Below are positions 20,371 through 31,190 of a stretch of DNA of 64,000 bases, one piece after another (the stretch's first letter is position 1; each line of letters opens with the position of its first letter). The notes under the pieces are model-generated. The model did not search any database and had not been told where the DNA came from. It was given only the letters and a program-made list of their open reading frames with translations. The stretch comes from Paralvinella palmiformis. Its lineage: Eukaryota > Annelida > Polychaeta > Terebellida > Alvinellidae. Where the stretch lies: assembly GCA_025642065.1 (NCBI GenBank), contig JAODUP010000165.1, forward strand, positions 707,501-771,500, written 5' to 3'. A program made the position numbers and the translations under genes.

Positions 20371-21656
20371 AAAAATTACGATTTTCTATTTAATGGGCAA
20401 TGTTATATTCAGGCCACTGGCACTTCAATGGGCCGGGATTGGGCTCCTCATTATGCCGACATATACATGGCTAAATTTGAGAAGGAGGCCTTATATAAAG
20501 CAGCTTTAAAACCACATACATACTATCGTTATTTAGATGAAGTATTTATTGTGTGGCCTCACAGAAAAAAGGCGTTTATGGATTTTTGGATAGTTTAAAT
20601 AATCACGAACCACCGATTAGATTTAAAGCTACATTAAATAAGCAGAAAATGGATTTTTTAGATACAACCATATTTAAAGATCCAGAAAATGAAAATGGAT
20701 TATTAACAAAGGTCTTCTTTAAACCGACAGACACTCATCAACTCTTGCATAAGGATTCCTTTCACCCTAAACATAGCTTTCAAGGAATCCTGAAGTCTCA
20801 GATCTCACGTTTTTTTAGGATTTGTTCAAAAATTACAGATTTTGATGAAGCATGGCAGATATTGTCTCATTCATTATGCAAAAGGAATTATTCAAAAAGA
20901 TGGCTACGCCATATTAAAAGTAAAACTGTCCGTGAACTACAAATACAACAACGTCGTATTAATCCGACTAATCCTACAAATAGTCAGTGGTGTTAAAAAA
21001 CATGTGGGATCAGCAGATGTAGATCATGCGAGATATTGTGTTCTTGTCACAATATCACAAGTACAGTTACCAATAAAACACATGGAATAATAGGCAATTT
21101 AAACTGTAGCTCATCTAACATAATATATATATGTGAATGTTTACGTTGCTCTAAACGGTATGTAGGCGAGAGTAATGGCGAACTTCGTGTTAGAATGAAT
21201 GGCCACAGATTTGCGATTAATTCAAAAGTGATGTCTTCTGCGTTATTCACGCATCTTCTAGAACATACACGGATAAATAAAGACTTGCCCGAACCATCTC
21301 TAGAAGATTATGATTTAATTCCGATTGAGCAGTTACCTACTACAGGTTCATACACTCAAGACAAGATAAATAGATTAATTCGGGAAACATTTTGGATAGA
21401 TACCCTAGGTACATTAGAACCGGGAGGTCTTAATAAGAAAAGATATGAAGATGTTATAAAACCTATACAAAATGAGGACGTTGTCCCATTTGTGGTACCA
21501 TTTTCAAAAACGGCTAACATAGCAGCAAGAATAATTAAAAAACATTATAAAATTCTCCAACAGAAAGAAGTGTTGAATGATTATGAATATAGAATTATCA
21601 CAGCTTATTCTAAACACAAAAATCTAGCTGGTTCCTTGGTTTCTAGCAAAATGTAA
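20371..21656 (+). pseudogene. Penelope-like element, RT C-half plus GIY-YIG endonuclease (copy 1)
   Basis: Penelope-like elements encode one protein with reverse transcriptase and a C-terminal GIY-YIG nuclease. From 20371 the frame reads DFLFNGQCYIQATGTSMGRD then WAPHYADIYM (RT motif region), YRYLDEVFIVWPH (catalytic motif near 20530), then RKKAFMDF. A one-base loss near 20585 shifts frame. LDSLNNHEPPIRFKA through RRINPTNPTNSQWC follows, and an in-frame TAA at 20994. The same frame then continues through a CGISRCRSC cysteine motif and IIYICECLRCSKRYVGES (GIY-YIG core, about 21117-21170). LRVRMNGHR and RETFWIDTLGTLEPGGLN come next, with a stop at 21656. The catalytic pair is YLDE rather than the usual YxDD. 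The N-terminal half of the RT is missing, replaced by (AT)n. Confidence 0.9.
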
Positions 21657-22108
21657 GAAAACGTTATATTTAACAATGTCTCCTGGAGCTCTGAATAGGT
21701 TTCCTTTTAACACATCTCCAGTAAAACAACTTAAACCCAATTATAAAAATTCTCAGCCCTAGTAATTACTTCAGTAAAACAAAGCAATATTTCCTGAAGT
21801 AGATCTCAACCGAAGCTGCAACACACATTCATTACTGACAGCAGTTAGATTTCAGTACACACAGTTAATTACTGTTAATATGTGTGTTTATGTTGTTTTG
21901 ATTATAGTAACAGCGCTTCGTTCTAGACAAAGGCTACAAAGGTTAACAGTTTCTAGATTCTGGTTTGAAATTTAAAACTAGCTAGGGAATTCTGGTATAA
22001 ATATTGCTGGCAAAGTAAATACTTTATAACCGAAACTAGTCGTGCTATTTTGGGCTGAGTGAAAAAACTATTATTTCTGTTATTGTCGGAGGTATTTAGT
22101 TATCAATC
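21657..22108 (+). mobile_element. Penelope 3' region (copy 1)
   Basis: Homologous to 30684-31190. Shared blocks include ACGTTATATTTAACAATGTC, TCCTGGAGCTCTGAATAGGT and CAGTAAAACAACTTAAACCC. At the end come ACCGAAACTAGTCGTGC and GAGGTAT. About 25 bp containing the 5' half of the hammerhead-like motif is missing compared with copy 2. Confidence 0.85.
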
Positions 22109-22192
22109 AGTACCAGTTGGTAGAGTATCAATTGTTGTGGATGGTACTCTTAATATTACAGTTTCGAAACGATATACTAACAAAGTTTTAAT
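22109..22192. other. Short unassigned spacer
   Basis: Lies between the Penelope end and family B; differs from the corresponding spacer in the second block. Confidence 0.4.
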
Positions 22193-22566
22193 AGTATTCG
22201 CTTCATGACGCTTGCCCGTTGTAAAAACTGATCTTTGAAGACGGTAACAATTGGGTTATATAGTTTATATACTATTGCTTTGAAGAAAGATACAGCAATT
22301 GAAAAATAGTTATAAATAGGGCTGCTTAGATAATTAATCTAAACATTCTCACTACTGCCGTGATCTGACTTGGGTGTTCTACTCCCAAACTCCACGGCTG
22401 TAGGTGATTCGCCTTTTGTTTTTGCTTGGCGGCTTAGGGACTGGTGAGACATTACACATGTCTCAGCAAGAAAAGTCGCCACTCTGGATTCAGTCCCCTG
22501 AAGAAACGTCCAGAATTGAATTCACGGTTCGAGATTCTCTGTGTCTGTGCCTTATTATACACAGCT

Positions 22567-22609
<43 letters not shown>

Positions 22610-22630
22610 CACACACACACACACACACAC
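22193..22630 (+). repeat. Family B retroposon with (CA)n tail, copy 1
   Basis: Near-identical to 32913-33343; its 3' part recurs at 43061 and 53345. It contains CTTGGCGGCTTAGGGACTGG, an 8-bp-stem hairpin (TGAGACAT-TACAC-ATGTCTCA near 22446), CCCCTGAAGAAACGTCC and GGTTCGAGATTCTCTGTG. All four copies end at ACACAGCTAAAA(CA)n while their 5' ends differ, as expected of target-primed retrotransposition. The family's coding partner is not visible. A GTTCGAGATTC B-box-like word is present but no A box sits at tRNA distance. Confidence 0.75.
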
Positions 22631-22639
22631 TAGTGTACA

Positions 22640-23655
22640 TCTATCTGGCTTCATATAAGTGACGTTTATTGTGGCTTAAAAATAACATATTGTATACAGT
22701 ATTATGTGACCAATGAAGCTTTATTTAAGTGCTGTAATATATAATCGTAAATAATAACGTATTACATTGCATCAGCATACTTCCATAAACCGTCACATAC
22801 TATTTAGAGAATTAACGATAGCATCAGTCGACGAGTCCAGCGTGTAACATCATAGAAGTGAGACGCTTCTTTTACTGGCAGTTGGCGGTTCGTGGTGAAC
22901 CACACTAAGGGCTGAAACATGATTCGAAACAGAAACCCAATGAGATGGGTCCACCATCTGAAATCAGTCAATTTCAGAGTGGATTGTTTCCAGGATTCGT
23001 CGAGCAATTTCAGATGTTGGCGGCTCATCGGGGAAGAAAACCAAAACAGGCAACAGTCGAAATATACCCAATTTGACACAATTCAATAGTCCATCGTTCA
23101 TAAGGTCAAAGATCTAGGACACGGGCAGATGGAAAGGTCACATCGCCGAAAACGGGTCGGCGGAATTTCGTAATTACCGCGCCATCCACCGACATACTCG
23201 ACAGGTGCTAAATCCGACCAGGTAATATTGGCCAGTGACACATCTCATTGGTACCTGGACTAGGCTAATCACACTCCCCATTCCATTAGCCGGCAAAGGA
23301 CAAAGGTTTATATTATCAGGACACACGTAGAGCCATTAGTACAAACTTAACGTCCACGCCTTATACTGATTAATACGAATGGCTAGTGCTAGACACCAGA
23401 GGCCGTTTTTAAAACTGGGTCGATTTAGGTGTCGTTCATTCCGGAGCCTGTCCGCGGAAACGATCCCATACCTAAAATAATCGCCGTAAGCGCTTCACGG
23501 AGATACCTTTTGGTCGGGATTTGAGATGTGAATTTACGCTGATTAGTGTCTCCTTATAAGGTCACTCAACGCTCTCAGTTGGCCTACTATTTTAGTGCAC
23601 TTGATGAATTCTTTTTCAGAAACAGTAAACATAAGAAATAAGAGGAATTGCCGGG
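22640..23655. other. No recognised gene
   Basis: Moderate GC. A 91-codon minus-strand frame (23079-22804) shows no domain. The second half (23100-23520) is somewhat CpG-rich. Confidence 0.4.
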
Positions 23656-23661
23656 GTTGTT

Positions 23662-23746
23662 TGTAGGTTGGCTGTAGGTAGGCTGTAGGTTGGCTGTAGG
23701 TTGGCTGTAGGTTGACTATAGGTTGGCAGTAGGTTGGCTATAGGTT
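23662..23746. repeat. 11-bp minisatellite (GTAGGTTGGCT)n
   Basis: About eight imperfect units. Confidence 0.92.
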
Positions 23747-23839
23747 GACTATTGCGCACAGATTGTGGTTCACCAATATGTAATATCAAATAACCGCCTT
23801 CCTGATAGTATAACGAACTAAGTCATTGGTACACGTGAT

Positions 23840-24130
23840 GCACGATGCGAATTCTACTTAAAAACGAAAACATAAACCACGGAGTCGGGTTTACGTCATA
23901 CCACGTGACTCCGCTAGAGGCGGCTCGAATAAAAATCCTTTCCGTCTCTGTGTCGTGCTTGAGATGTCGCCTCATCCTGAATCATCGTCACGTGTCTTGT
24001 CAATCAATTGTTATCTTTGGCTCTCCGGGATACCGAATCACGCGCTCCAGGATAGATCATCGTTTAGCGGAATTCCGTTTCCGGTTTCACATCCGCTTGC
24101 GGGTAAAAACCAGACCTGGGACCGACTAAA
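23840..24130. other. CpG-rich patch with two CACGTG boxes
   Basis: A 94-codon plus-strand open frame (23845-24129) overlaps CpG-rich DNA. It has a CACGTG at about 23902 and a TCACGTG at about 23989. The encoded peptide is basic and shows no domain. A regulatory or 5' UTR segment is as likely as coding. Confidence 0.2.
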
Positions 24131-24486
24131 CGAGGATCTGGATTAATATATTGCTGACCTGATCGTGGTAGATATAGAAAGAAGAAAACACCCTCCCCTC
24201 CTTCTAATTCTGGATTTCTAAATCTCAAGATGTCTCTGTATTTTAATTAGTTTCGTATTTTATTTATTTCATATTTATGTTAGTTTCGTATTTTTATTAG
24301 TTCCGTATGCTCTTTAATTTCTTATTTTCTGCAATCCTGTAACTTGATTAATCAAATTTCCTGCCAAATTTCTTATCTTTTAAACAGATAACCGTTAACT
24401 AATGTTTCACTCCGCCTCTTAAATATAAAACACACCGAAACATCGTCCTATTTGTGAGCTGGGATTGTTGATGTCGAGTCTAATGG

Positions 24487-24546
24487 GTGAACACACACAC
24501 GCACACACACACGACACAAGTAAGCACGCGCGCGCGTGCACACATA

Positions 24547-24632
<86 letters not shown>
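24487..24632. repeat. (CA)n-(CG)n-(AT)n compound microsatellite
   Basis: CACACGCACACAC, then ACGCGCGCGCGTGCAC, then a long (AT)n with one TC interruption. Confidence 0.96.
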
Positions 24633-24633
<1 letters not shown>

Positions 24634-24960
24634 GGCAAAGGACCAAAGCGTGTGATGGCTGCGGAAACATAGGAAGCTCTCAGTGCCGTCTTCTGCTCCA
24701 GGCGAGTTAGCGCCATCCGATTATGTCGTGCTGACCTGAACAAAGACTTGTCAACCACCCAGAGGCCACACTCCCTGATAGAACCCTTCACCAATGTTAT
24801 CGTGTAGACGTCAGTAGCTCTTGTGTCAAAAAGTTTTGTAGTCAGGCAGCCTGAAGCTAGCCCTGTCATCACTAAGGTTGACATGTTCTCGTATGTGACG
24901 GCAGCCTCGATAGGTACACAGTTCTTATTGAACCCGGCAACTTGTCGGATTGCTGGTGTA
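24633..24960 (-). CDS. Candidate exon of unknown protein between AT arrays
   Basis: The minus strand is open for about 110 codons. An acceptor-like ACACCAG near 24955 is followed by [20 protein letters not shown], then [40 protein letters not shown] and [20 protein letters not shown]. Composition is protein-like, with no low complexity. The frame runs into (AT)n at the 3' side without a clear donor (a weak GT follows CGCTTTG). The whole segment sits as an island between two (AT)n arrays, as the transposon fragments here do. It may therefore be a relic of an unrecognised mobile element rather than a host exon. No family is assigned. Confidence 0.25.
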
Positions 24961-24974
24961 ATGGTTTTATTGAG

Positions 24975-24977
<3 letters not shown>

Positions 24978-25037
<60 letters not shown>

Positions 25038-25094
25038 TTGATTGGTGAAGTTATTTATGTATATAATTTACACAATGGATGAGAGCTTTATATA

Positions 25095-25158
<64 letters not shown>
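24978..25158. repeat. Two (AT)n arrays
   Basis: AT runs at 24978-25036 and 25090-25158, followed by (AG)n at 25160-25180. Confidence 0.96.
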
Positions 25159-25162
<4 letters not shown>

Positions 25163-25361
25163 GAGAGAGAGGGAAGAGAGACTGGAGTGGCGCGCATTTA
25201 AATAATTTCTGAATTATTTTTGCCAATGTATTCATAAATACATCATGAGGACACATTCTATGAAATTATGTTAATTATATTTTATTGTTGATAATTGCTA
25301 GTTATTTAAAATTGTATATTGCTAACAGAAGAAAATATTAGCCTTCGAAACGGTCGAATGT

Positions 25362-25548
25362 CGTACCGTGTTGTATAGTTCTATACCGTGCTTTGTAGTT
25401 CTATATCGTGTTGTGTAGTACTATGTCGTGTGGTGTAGTGCTATACCGTGTGGCGTAGTGCTATAATGTGTGGTGTAGTGCTATACCGTGTGATATAGTG
25501 CTATACTGTGTGGTGTAGGGTCATACCGTGTGGTCGAGTGCACACCGA
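25362..25548. repeat. 22-bp minisatellite, about 8.5 units
   Basis: Units resemble GTGCTATACCGTGTGGTGTA plus two bases, with progressive substitutions from the 5' end. Confidence 0.94.
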
Positions 25549-26320
25549 CATGATTTTCTACCAAATAAACTTTGACATCTCGGTAGCAGGGGAAGTGACG
25601 TCACGTCCACTTCATCCATGACCTAGTTGTGGCATGTTATTATTGAAATGTTCGCCAATTCTTGGTACAACAACAACAGCGGGTAGCTGCCTTCTATGAT
25701 CTGAAGCTCGGATCTCGTTTCTCTCTGGAAATGAATTTAATTCTAATCCTCTTTCGTTGTCCAATATATTGGGAAGAGGACCACAGCATCTCCTTCCTAT
25801 CCATTGTTCTGTCTTAATGAAGAAGCAGATAACAATGACTGGCCAATTTCGATTGAAGTGAATCAGTTATCAGAGCAGCTCGCCACATCTGGCCTTCATT
25901 ATGACCTTGATATGACCTTCAGAAGTTTAATTAACTCCCAGGCCGTTATGAATGACCAATTCTATAACCTACAGTATTAAGAGATTATAATGATGTTATG
26001 TATACAGCGCTTCAAAAACGAGCTATCATATATATATAGGGCTTATCTTTTGACGACTGGTTACTGACACTTGGCCCTGAAAACAAAAAAATATTTTGTT
26101 ATTATATCGAACTACGTGAAAGGCTTAACCTTTTAGAAAAAAGGAACTAAGTGGATGCTTTCTTTTAAATTGATCCTTGAAAGGGAAAGCCGATCTGATA
26201 GCATATTGGCTAAACACCTGCGAGGCAAATCTGGATCGTATTTTTGTTTATGGGATGATTCTCTAGTGAGTAGCCCTTTAGCTATATTTCCGAGGTGTAA
26301 TCAGAGCTTACGCTGAACAA
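25549..26320. other. No recognised gene
   Basis: Ordinary sequence. GTGACGTCACG at 25597-25607 contains a perfect CRE-type palindrome (TGACGTCA). Confidence 0.4.
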
Positions 26321-26775
26321 ACCACTCACTCACTCACTCACTCACTCACTCACTCACTCACTCACTCACTCACTCACTCACTCACTCACTCACTCACTCA
26401 CTCACTCACTCACTCACTCACTCACTCACTCACTCACTCACTCACTCACTCACTCACTCACTCACTCACTCACTCACTCACCACCACACCACCACCACCA
26501 CCACCACCACCACTCACCACCACCACCACTCACTCACTCACCACCACCACCACCACCACCACCACTCACTCACCATACCACTCACTCACTCACTCCCACC
26601 ACCACCACCACCACCACCACCACTCACCACCACCACCACCACCACCACCACCACCACCACTACACCACTCACTCACTCACTCACTCACTCACTCACTCAC
26701 TCACTCACTCACTCACTCACTCACTCACTCACTCTTGCTTACTCATTCACCTACTCACTCATTCACTCACTGATT
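26321..26775. repeat. Compound microsatellite (CACT)n/(CAC)n
   Basis: Long CACT array, then alternating blocks of CACT and ACC triplets, then CACT again. Its composition is the reverse complement of the array at 2208-2498. Confidence 0.97.
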
Positions 26776-27906
26776 CATATCTAAAGGATGTTTAATCTTT
26801 CAGTATTCTTCTTAACCTTTGAAGATAATTTGACCTATTTATCATGTGAAAATATTTGGTTCTAAAAAACAAAATTTCCCTCCCATCTTCACCACCGAAG
26901 ATTAATAACCTATCCAGTGAGATTTATATCTACGAAATGCAACAGATAACCTGTAACAGCTATTCTGGATCTAAATTATTATTTCTACAGCAATTTTATA
27001 TTTCAATTAAAATTGTCACTGATTCCAAATAAAATCCATCCACATTTCTTCTTCTTCTCGGTAATTAGAATCGATAAAAATTAAATAAAACAATTTTGCG
27101 TCATCTAAATGCCCAATAAGTTGATGACGAAGTGTCCTAAGGGCGAGTTGTACGTAAAGGACGAAGTGTCCACGGTACGATGTGTCCGGGTCGATACGAG
27201 ATTTTGTTGTTGTCATTTCGACGAGATCATCACATCACACTCACTTTAATCCTGATGCTTCCACAGGCTGTGTGCAGACCAAGATTTATTTTTGGTAACA
27301 ACATAGGTCTCTGGATCATGGTCCACTTCTAACCGTTCCGTGTGAACAAATAACACAAACGAGGCACCTATCACTGGACGTTCAATGTAAATTAAACGAA
27401 AACAATTCAACTTTCTGGAAGAGCGATTAGTTCAATAAATCCTCATTAAAGACTCCCAGTCCTCATTAAAGAATCCCAAATCCTCATTGAGTGAGCTGAG
27501 AGTTGGTATCGAATTAATACAATTACCATTTATCATTCAGTTAGTATCTGTAATAAGTAATTGATTAATTAATTAATTAATTATGTTAACCGGTATTTAC
27601 AAAGACCATATTATAATTGGGTAATGTCATATTGATCTCGTTGTCTGGATCGTGGATATTAACAAATTAACATAGAGTGAGAGAGAGGAGGGGGGGAGGG
27701 GTGGAGAGAGATTATATAGACAACCCTATCTACTCATTTTGTTAGTTTTTCTTTTAGTTTAATCTTCAAATTTGAATGCATCAATCTTTTGCATCACAAA
27801 AAAGGATATAAAGTCTGCTCCTGAAAAGGATAAAGAAAGGATTCTGAAATCTCTGGATCCTTTACTCCATCTTTGATAATGTTCATAGACAGATAGATAA
27901 ATATAT
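26776..27906. other. No recognised gene; short GACGAAGTGTCC repeats
   Basis: Three related words GACGAAGTGTCC, GACGAAGTGTCC and TACGATGTGTCC occur between 27124 and 27190. A GGACGAAGTGTCC word has a semi-palindromic GGAC/GTCC form. Short TCCTCATTAAAGA repeats lie near 27438-27490. Function unknown. Confidence 0.35.
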
Positions 27907-28034
<128 letters not shown>

Positions 28035-28119
28035 ACCCTTATATACAATACCACTTATTATTATAATTAATTATAATTATAAAAATACACTTATTATAAA
28101 ACTTGTCATTGTGGTTATC

Positions 28120-28255
28120 ACCATACTTCAATCAGTCAGTGAGTGAGTCAGTAAGTGAAACAGTAAGTGAGTCAGTTAGTCCTCCGTGAATTAGTGATTG
28201 AGTGAGTGAGTAAGTGAGTGAGTCAGTCAGTCAGTCAGCCAATCAGTCATTATGA
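28120..28255. repeat. Loose (GTGA)n/(GTCA)n array
   Basis: Imperfect tetranucleotides of the form CAGT/GAGT. Confidence 0.85.
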
Positions 28256-29053
28256 TTTAGGCCAGATTCACCATACGTACCTACAGACGTCTTGTTACAC
28301 TGTAACCTTCCGCATACCAAGATATAATACTCTAATCATTCGGTAAAGGTCAGAGTACCCCGCATCTCTCTACCTGTGTCAGGTATTAGTAATTAGACTC
28401 GACGAGTATAATTATGTACACGTTCCGGGTTAACAAACAAGTTATCAGACAACAGGAATCAGATATAAGCTCCCACTCATGGCTGAGTATGACAGTGACT
28501 GCTCGCAAACTGCTGGCATTTTGGTTCGGTTCCGACTTGTAGCGCCACTCTCGATTTTACTATTTAACACATCCATCTCATCGGCGTCGGTGTCAGTGTC
28601 ATCATCATGTCTGTATTGTAGTGTCCATCAACGTGTCAGTGTCACGTTATTATAATACACTAACACCATTGTCTCGCTACTATGCTTAAATAGCTGTAAA
28701 TAATAAACAAAATCTTCCGACTAAAATCATGATCATATCAGGATCATGATTACGTAAATATAACCTCGATCATGCTAATTATGACATAATCATGCCTAGC
28801 GCTAATAATAATCACGATTGTGTCATTATTGTTCATAATGTCTTATTGGTGTAGAGTTCATAAATACCATTTTCCAACAAAGCATGTTATATCCTCTCAG
28901 GTACATTCAGATAACAAACTTGATATCTCTTGTAAGATAAACACCAAACATTCTAAATCTTTCTTTCGGGCCAACTATTTGGTGTAAGAAAATCCAACAT
29001 GGATCACATTAGCAATAGTTAGTACGTAATTGTGACACCATAAGCTCCAGTCT
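28256..29053. other. No recognised gene
   Basis: AT-rich sequence. An interrupted run of ATGATCATATC- and ATCATGATTA-type words near 28725-28800 is palindromic but matches no family seen here. Confidence 0.4.
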
Positions 29054-29180
29054 GATGTGTAGTATGGTGTGTTTTGTGATGTGTTTTGTGATGTATGAGA
29101 AAGCCCCTTTCAATATTATATTGCAGATTTTAATGTTATTGTATGCTAATTTAAATACCACACACACACGCGCGCATACA
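29054..29180 (+). repeat. Penelope 5' flank, copy 2
   Basis: Same sequence as 20157-20275, joined upstream to unrelated DNA. Confidence 0.85.
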
Positions 29181-29197
29181 CACGCACGCACCGCACA

Positions 29198-29416
<219 letters not shown>

Positions 29417-29419
29417 CAT

Positions 29420-30683
29420 TAAAAAATAACGATTTTCTATTTAATGGGCAATGGTATATTCAGCCACTGGCACTTCAATGGGCCGGGATTGGGCTCCTCA
29501 TTATGCCGACATATACATGGCTAAATTTGAGAAGGAGGCCTTATATAAAGCAGCTTTAAAACCACATACATACTATCGTTATTTAGATGAAGTATTTATT
29601 GTGTGGCCTCACAGAAAAAAGGCGTTTATGGATTTTTGGATAGTTTAAATAATCACGAACCACCGATTAGATTTAAAGCTACATTAAATAAGCAAAAAAT
29701 TGATTTCTTGGATACAACCATATTTAAAGATCCAGAAAATGAAAATGGATTATTAACAAAGGTCTTCTTTAAACCGACAGACACTCATCAACTCTTGAAT
29801 AAGGATTCCTTTCACCCTAAGCATAGCTTTCAAGGAATCCTGAAGTCTCAGATCTCACGTTTTTTTAAGGATTTGTTCAAAAATTACAGGTTTTGATGAA
29901 GCATGGCAGATATTGTCTCATTCATTATGCAAAAGGAATTATTCAAAAAGATGGCTACGCCATATTAAAAGTAAAACTGTCCGTGAACTACAAATACAAC
30001 AACGTCGTATTAATCCGACTAATCCTACAAATAGTCAGTGGTGTTAAAAAACATGTGGGATCAGCAGATGTAGATCATGCGAGATATTGTGTTCATGTCA
30101 CAATATCACAAGTACAGTTACCAATAAAACACATGGAATAATAGGCAATTTAAACTGTAGCTCATCTAACATAATATATATCTGTGAATGTTTACGTTGC
30201 TCTAAACGGTATGTAGGCGAGAGTAATGGCGAACTTCGTGTTAGAATGAATGGCCACAGATTTGCGATTAATTCAAAAGTGATGTCTTCTGCGTTATTCA
30301 CGCATCTTCTAGAACATACACGGATAAATAAAGACTTGCCCGAACCATCTCTAGAAGATTATGATTTAATTCAGATTGAGCAGTTACCTACTACAGGTTC
30401 ATACACTCAAGACAAGATAAATAGATTAATTCGGAAAATTTTTGGATAGATACCCTAGGCACAGGAGGTCTTAATAAGAAAAGATATGAAGGTGTTATAA
30501 AACCTATACAAAATGAGGACGTTGTCCCATTTGTGGTACCATTTTCAAAAACGGCTAACATAGCAGCAAGAATAATTAAAAAACAGTATAAAATTTTGTG
30601 TTGAATGATTATGAATATAGAATTATCACAGCTTATTCTAAACACAAAAATCTAGCTAGTTCCTTGGTTTCTAGCAAAATGTA
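29420..30683 (+). pseudogene. Penelope-like element, RT C-half plus GIY-YIG endonuclease (copy 2)
   Basis: Near-identical to copy 1 at 20371-21656 and shares its one-base loss near 29635 and its in-frame TAA (30045-30047). Extra damage is private to this copy. A base is missing near 29463 and a base is inserted in the poly-A/T run near 29872. The segment around the nuclease catalytic glutamate (near 30434-30470) is deleted and frameshifted, as is a short stretch near 30597. The YLDE motif is also present. The tail of the ORF (YEYRIITAYSKHKNLA) is still readable. It is inactive and more decayed than copy 1. Confidence 0.9.
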
Positions 30684-31190
30684 GGAAAACGTTATATTTA
30701 ACAATGTCTCCTGGAGCTCTGAATAGGTTTTCTTTTAACACATCTCCAGTAAAACAACTTAAACCCAATTATAAAATTTCTCAGCCCTAGTAATTACTTT
30801 AGTAAAGCAAAGCAATATTTCCTGAAGTAGATCTCAACCGAAGCTGCAACAAACATTCATTTCTGACAGCAGTTAAAATGTGTGTTTTGGTATCTTTACA
30901 GATATGAAAGAAAAATTGGAAAGTTGGTTTATTTTCAATTACTCTAATCAAAACAGTTGTTTTGATTATAGTAACAGCTCTTCGTTCTAGACAAAGGCTA
31001 CAAAGGTTAACATTTTCTAGATTCTGGTTTGAAATTTAAAACTAGCTAGGGAATTCTGGTATAATTATTGCTGGCAAAGTAAATACTTTAGACACATGCA
31101 CTTGATAAAGGTTTCTTATAACCGAAACTAGTCGTGCTATTTTGGGCTGAGTGAAAAAACTATTATTTCTGTTATTGTCGGAGGTATCAG
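30684..31190 (+). mobile_element. Penelope 3' region (copy 2)
   Basis: Longer than in copy 1. It adds a segment at 30876-30958 (AATGTGTGTTTTGGTATC...) and the complete hammerhead-like motif at 31098-31137, ending GTCGGAGGTAT. It then runs without a break into unit C. Confidence 0.85.
31098..31137 (+). ncRNA. Degenerate hammerhead-ribozyme-like motif of Penelope element
   Basis: Read 5' to 3': GCAC, TTGATAAA, GGTT-TCTTAT-AACC, GAAAC, TAGTC, GTGC. The order fits a minimal type-I hammerhead: stem I strand, CUGAUGA-like box, stem II hairpin, GAAA box, NUH cleavage triplet (GTC) and the returning stem I strand. GCAC pairs with GTGC and GGTT with AACC. Hammerhead motifs are reported in Penelope-like elements. 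The first box departs from CUGAUGA at two core positions, so activity is doubtful. Confidence 0.4.

Noticed and set aside
22444..22662. Open frames across family B copies
   Set aside because: They cover (CA)n tails, and no frame is conserved across the four copies.
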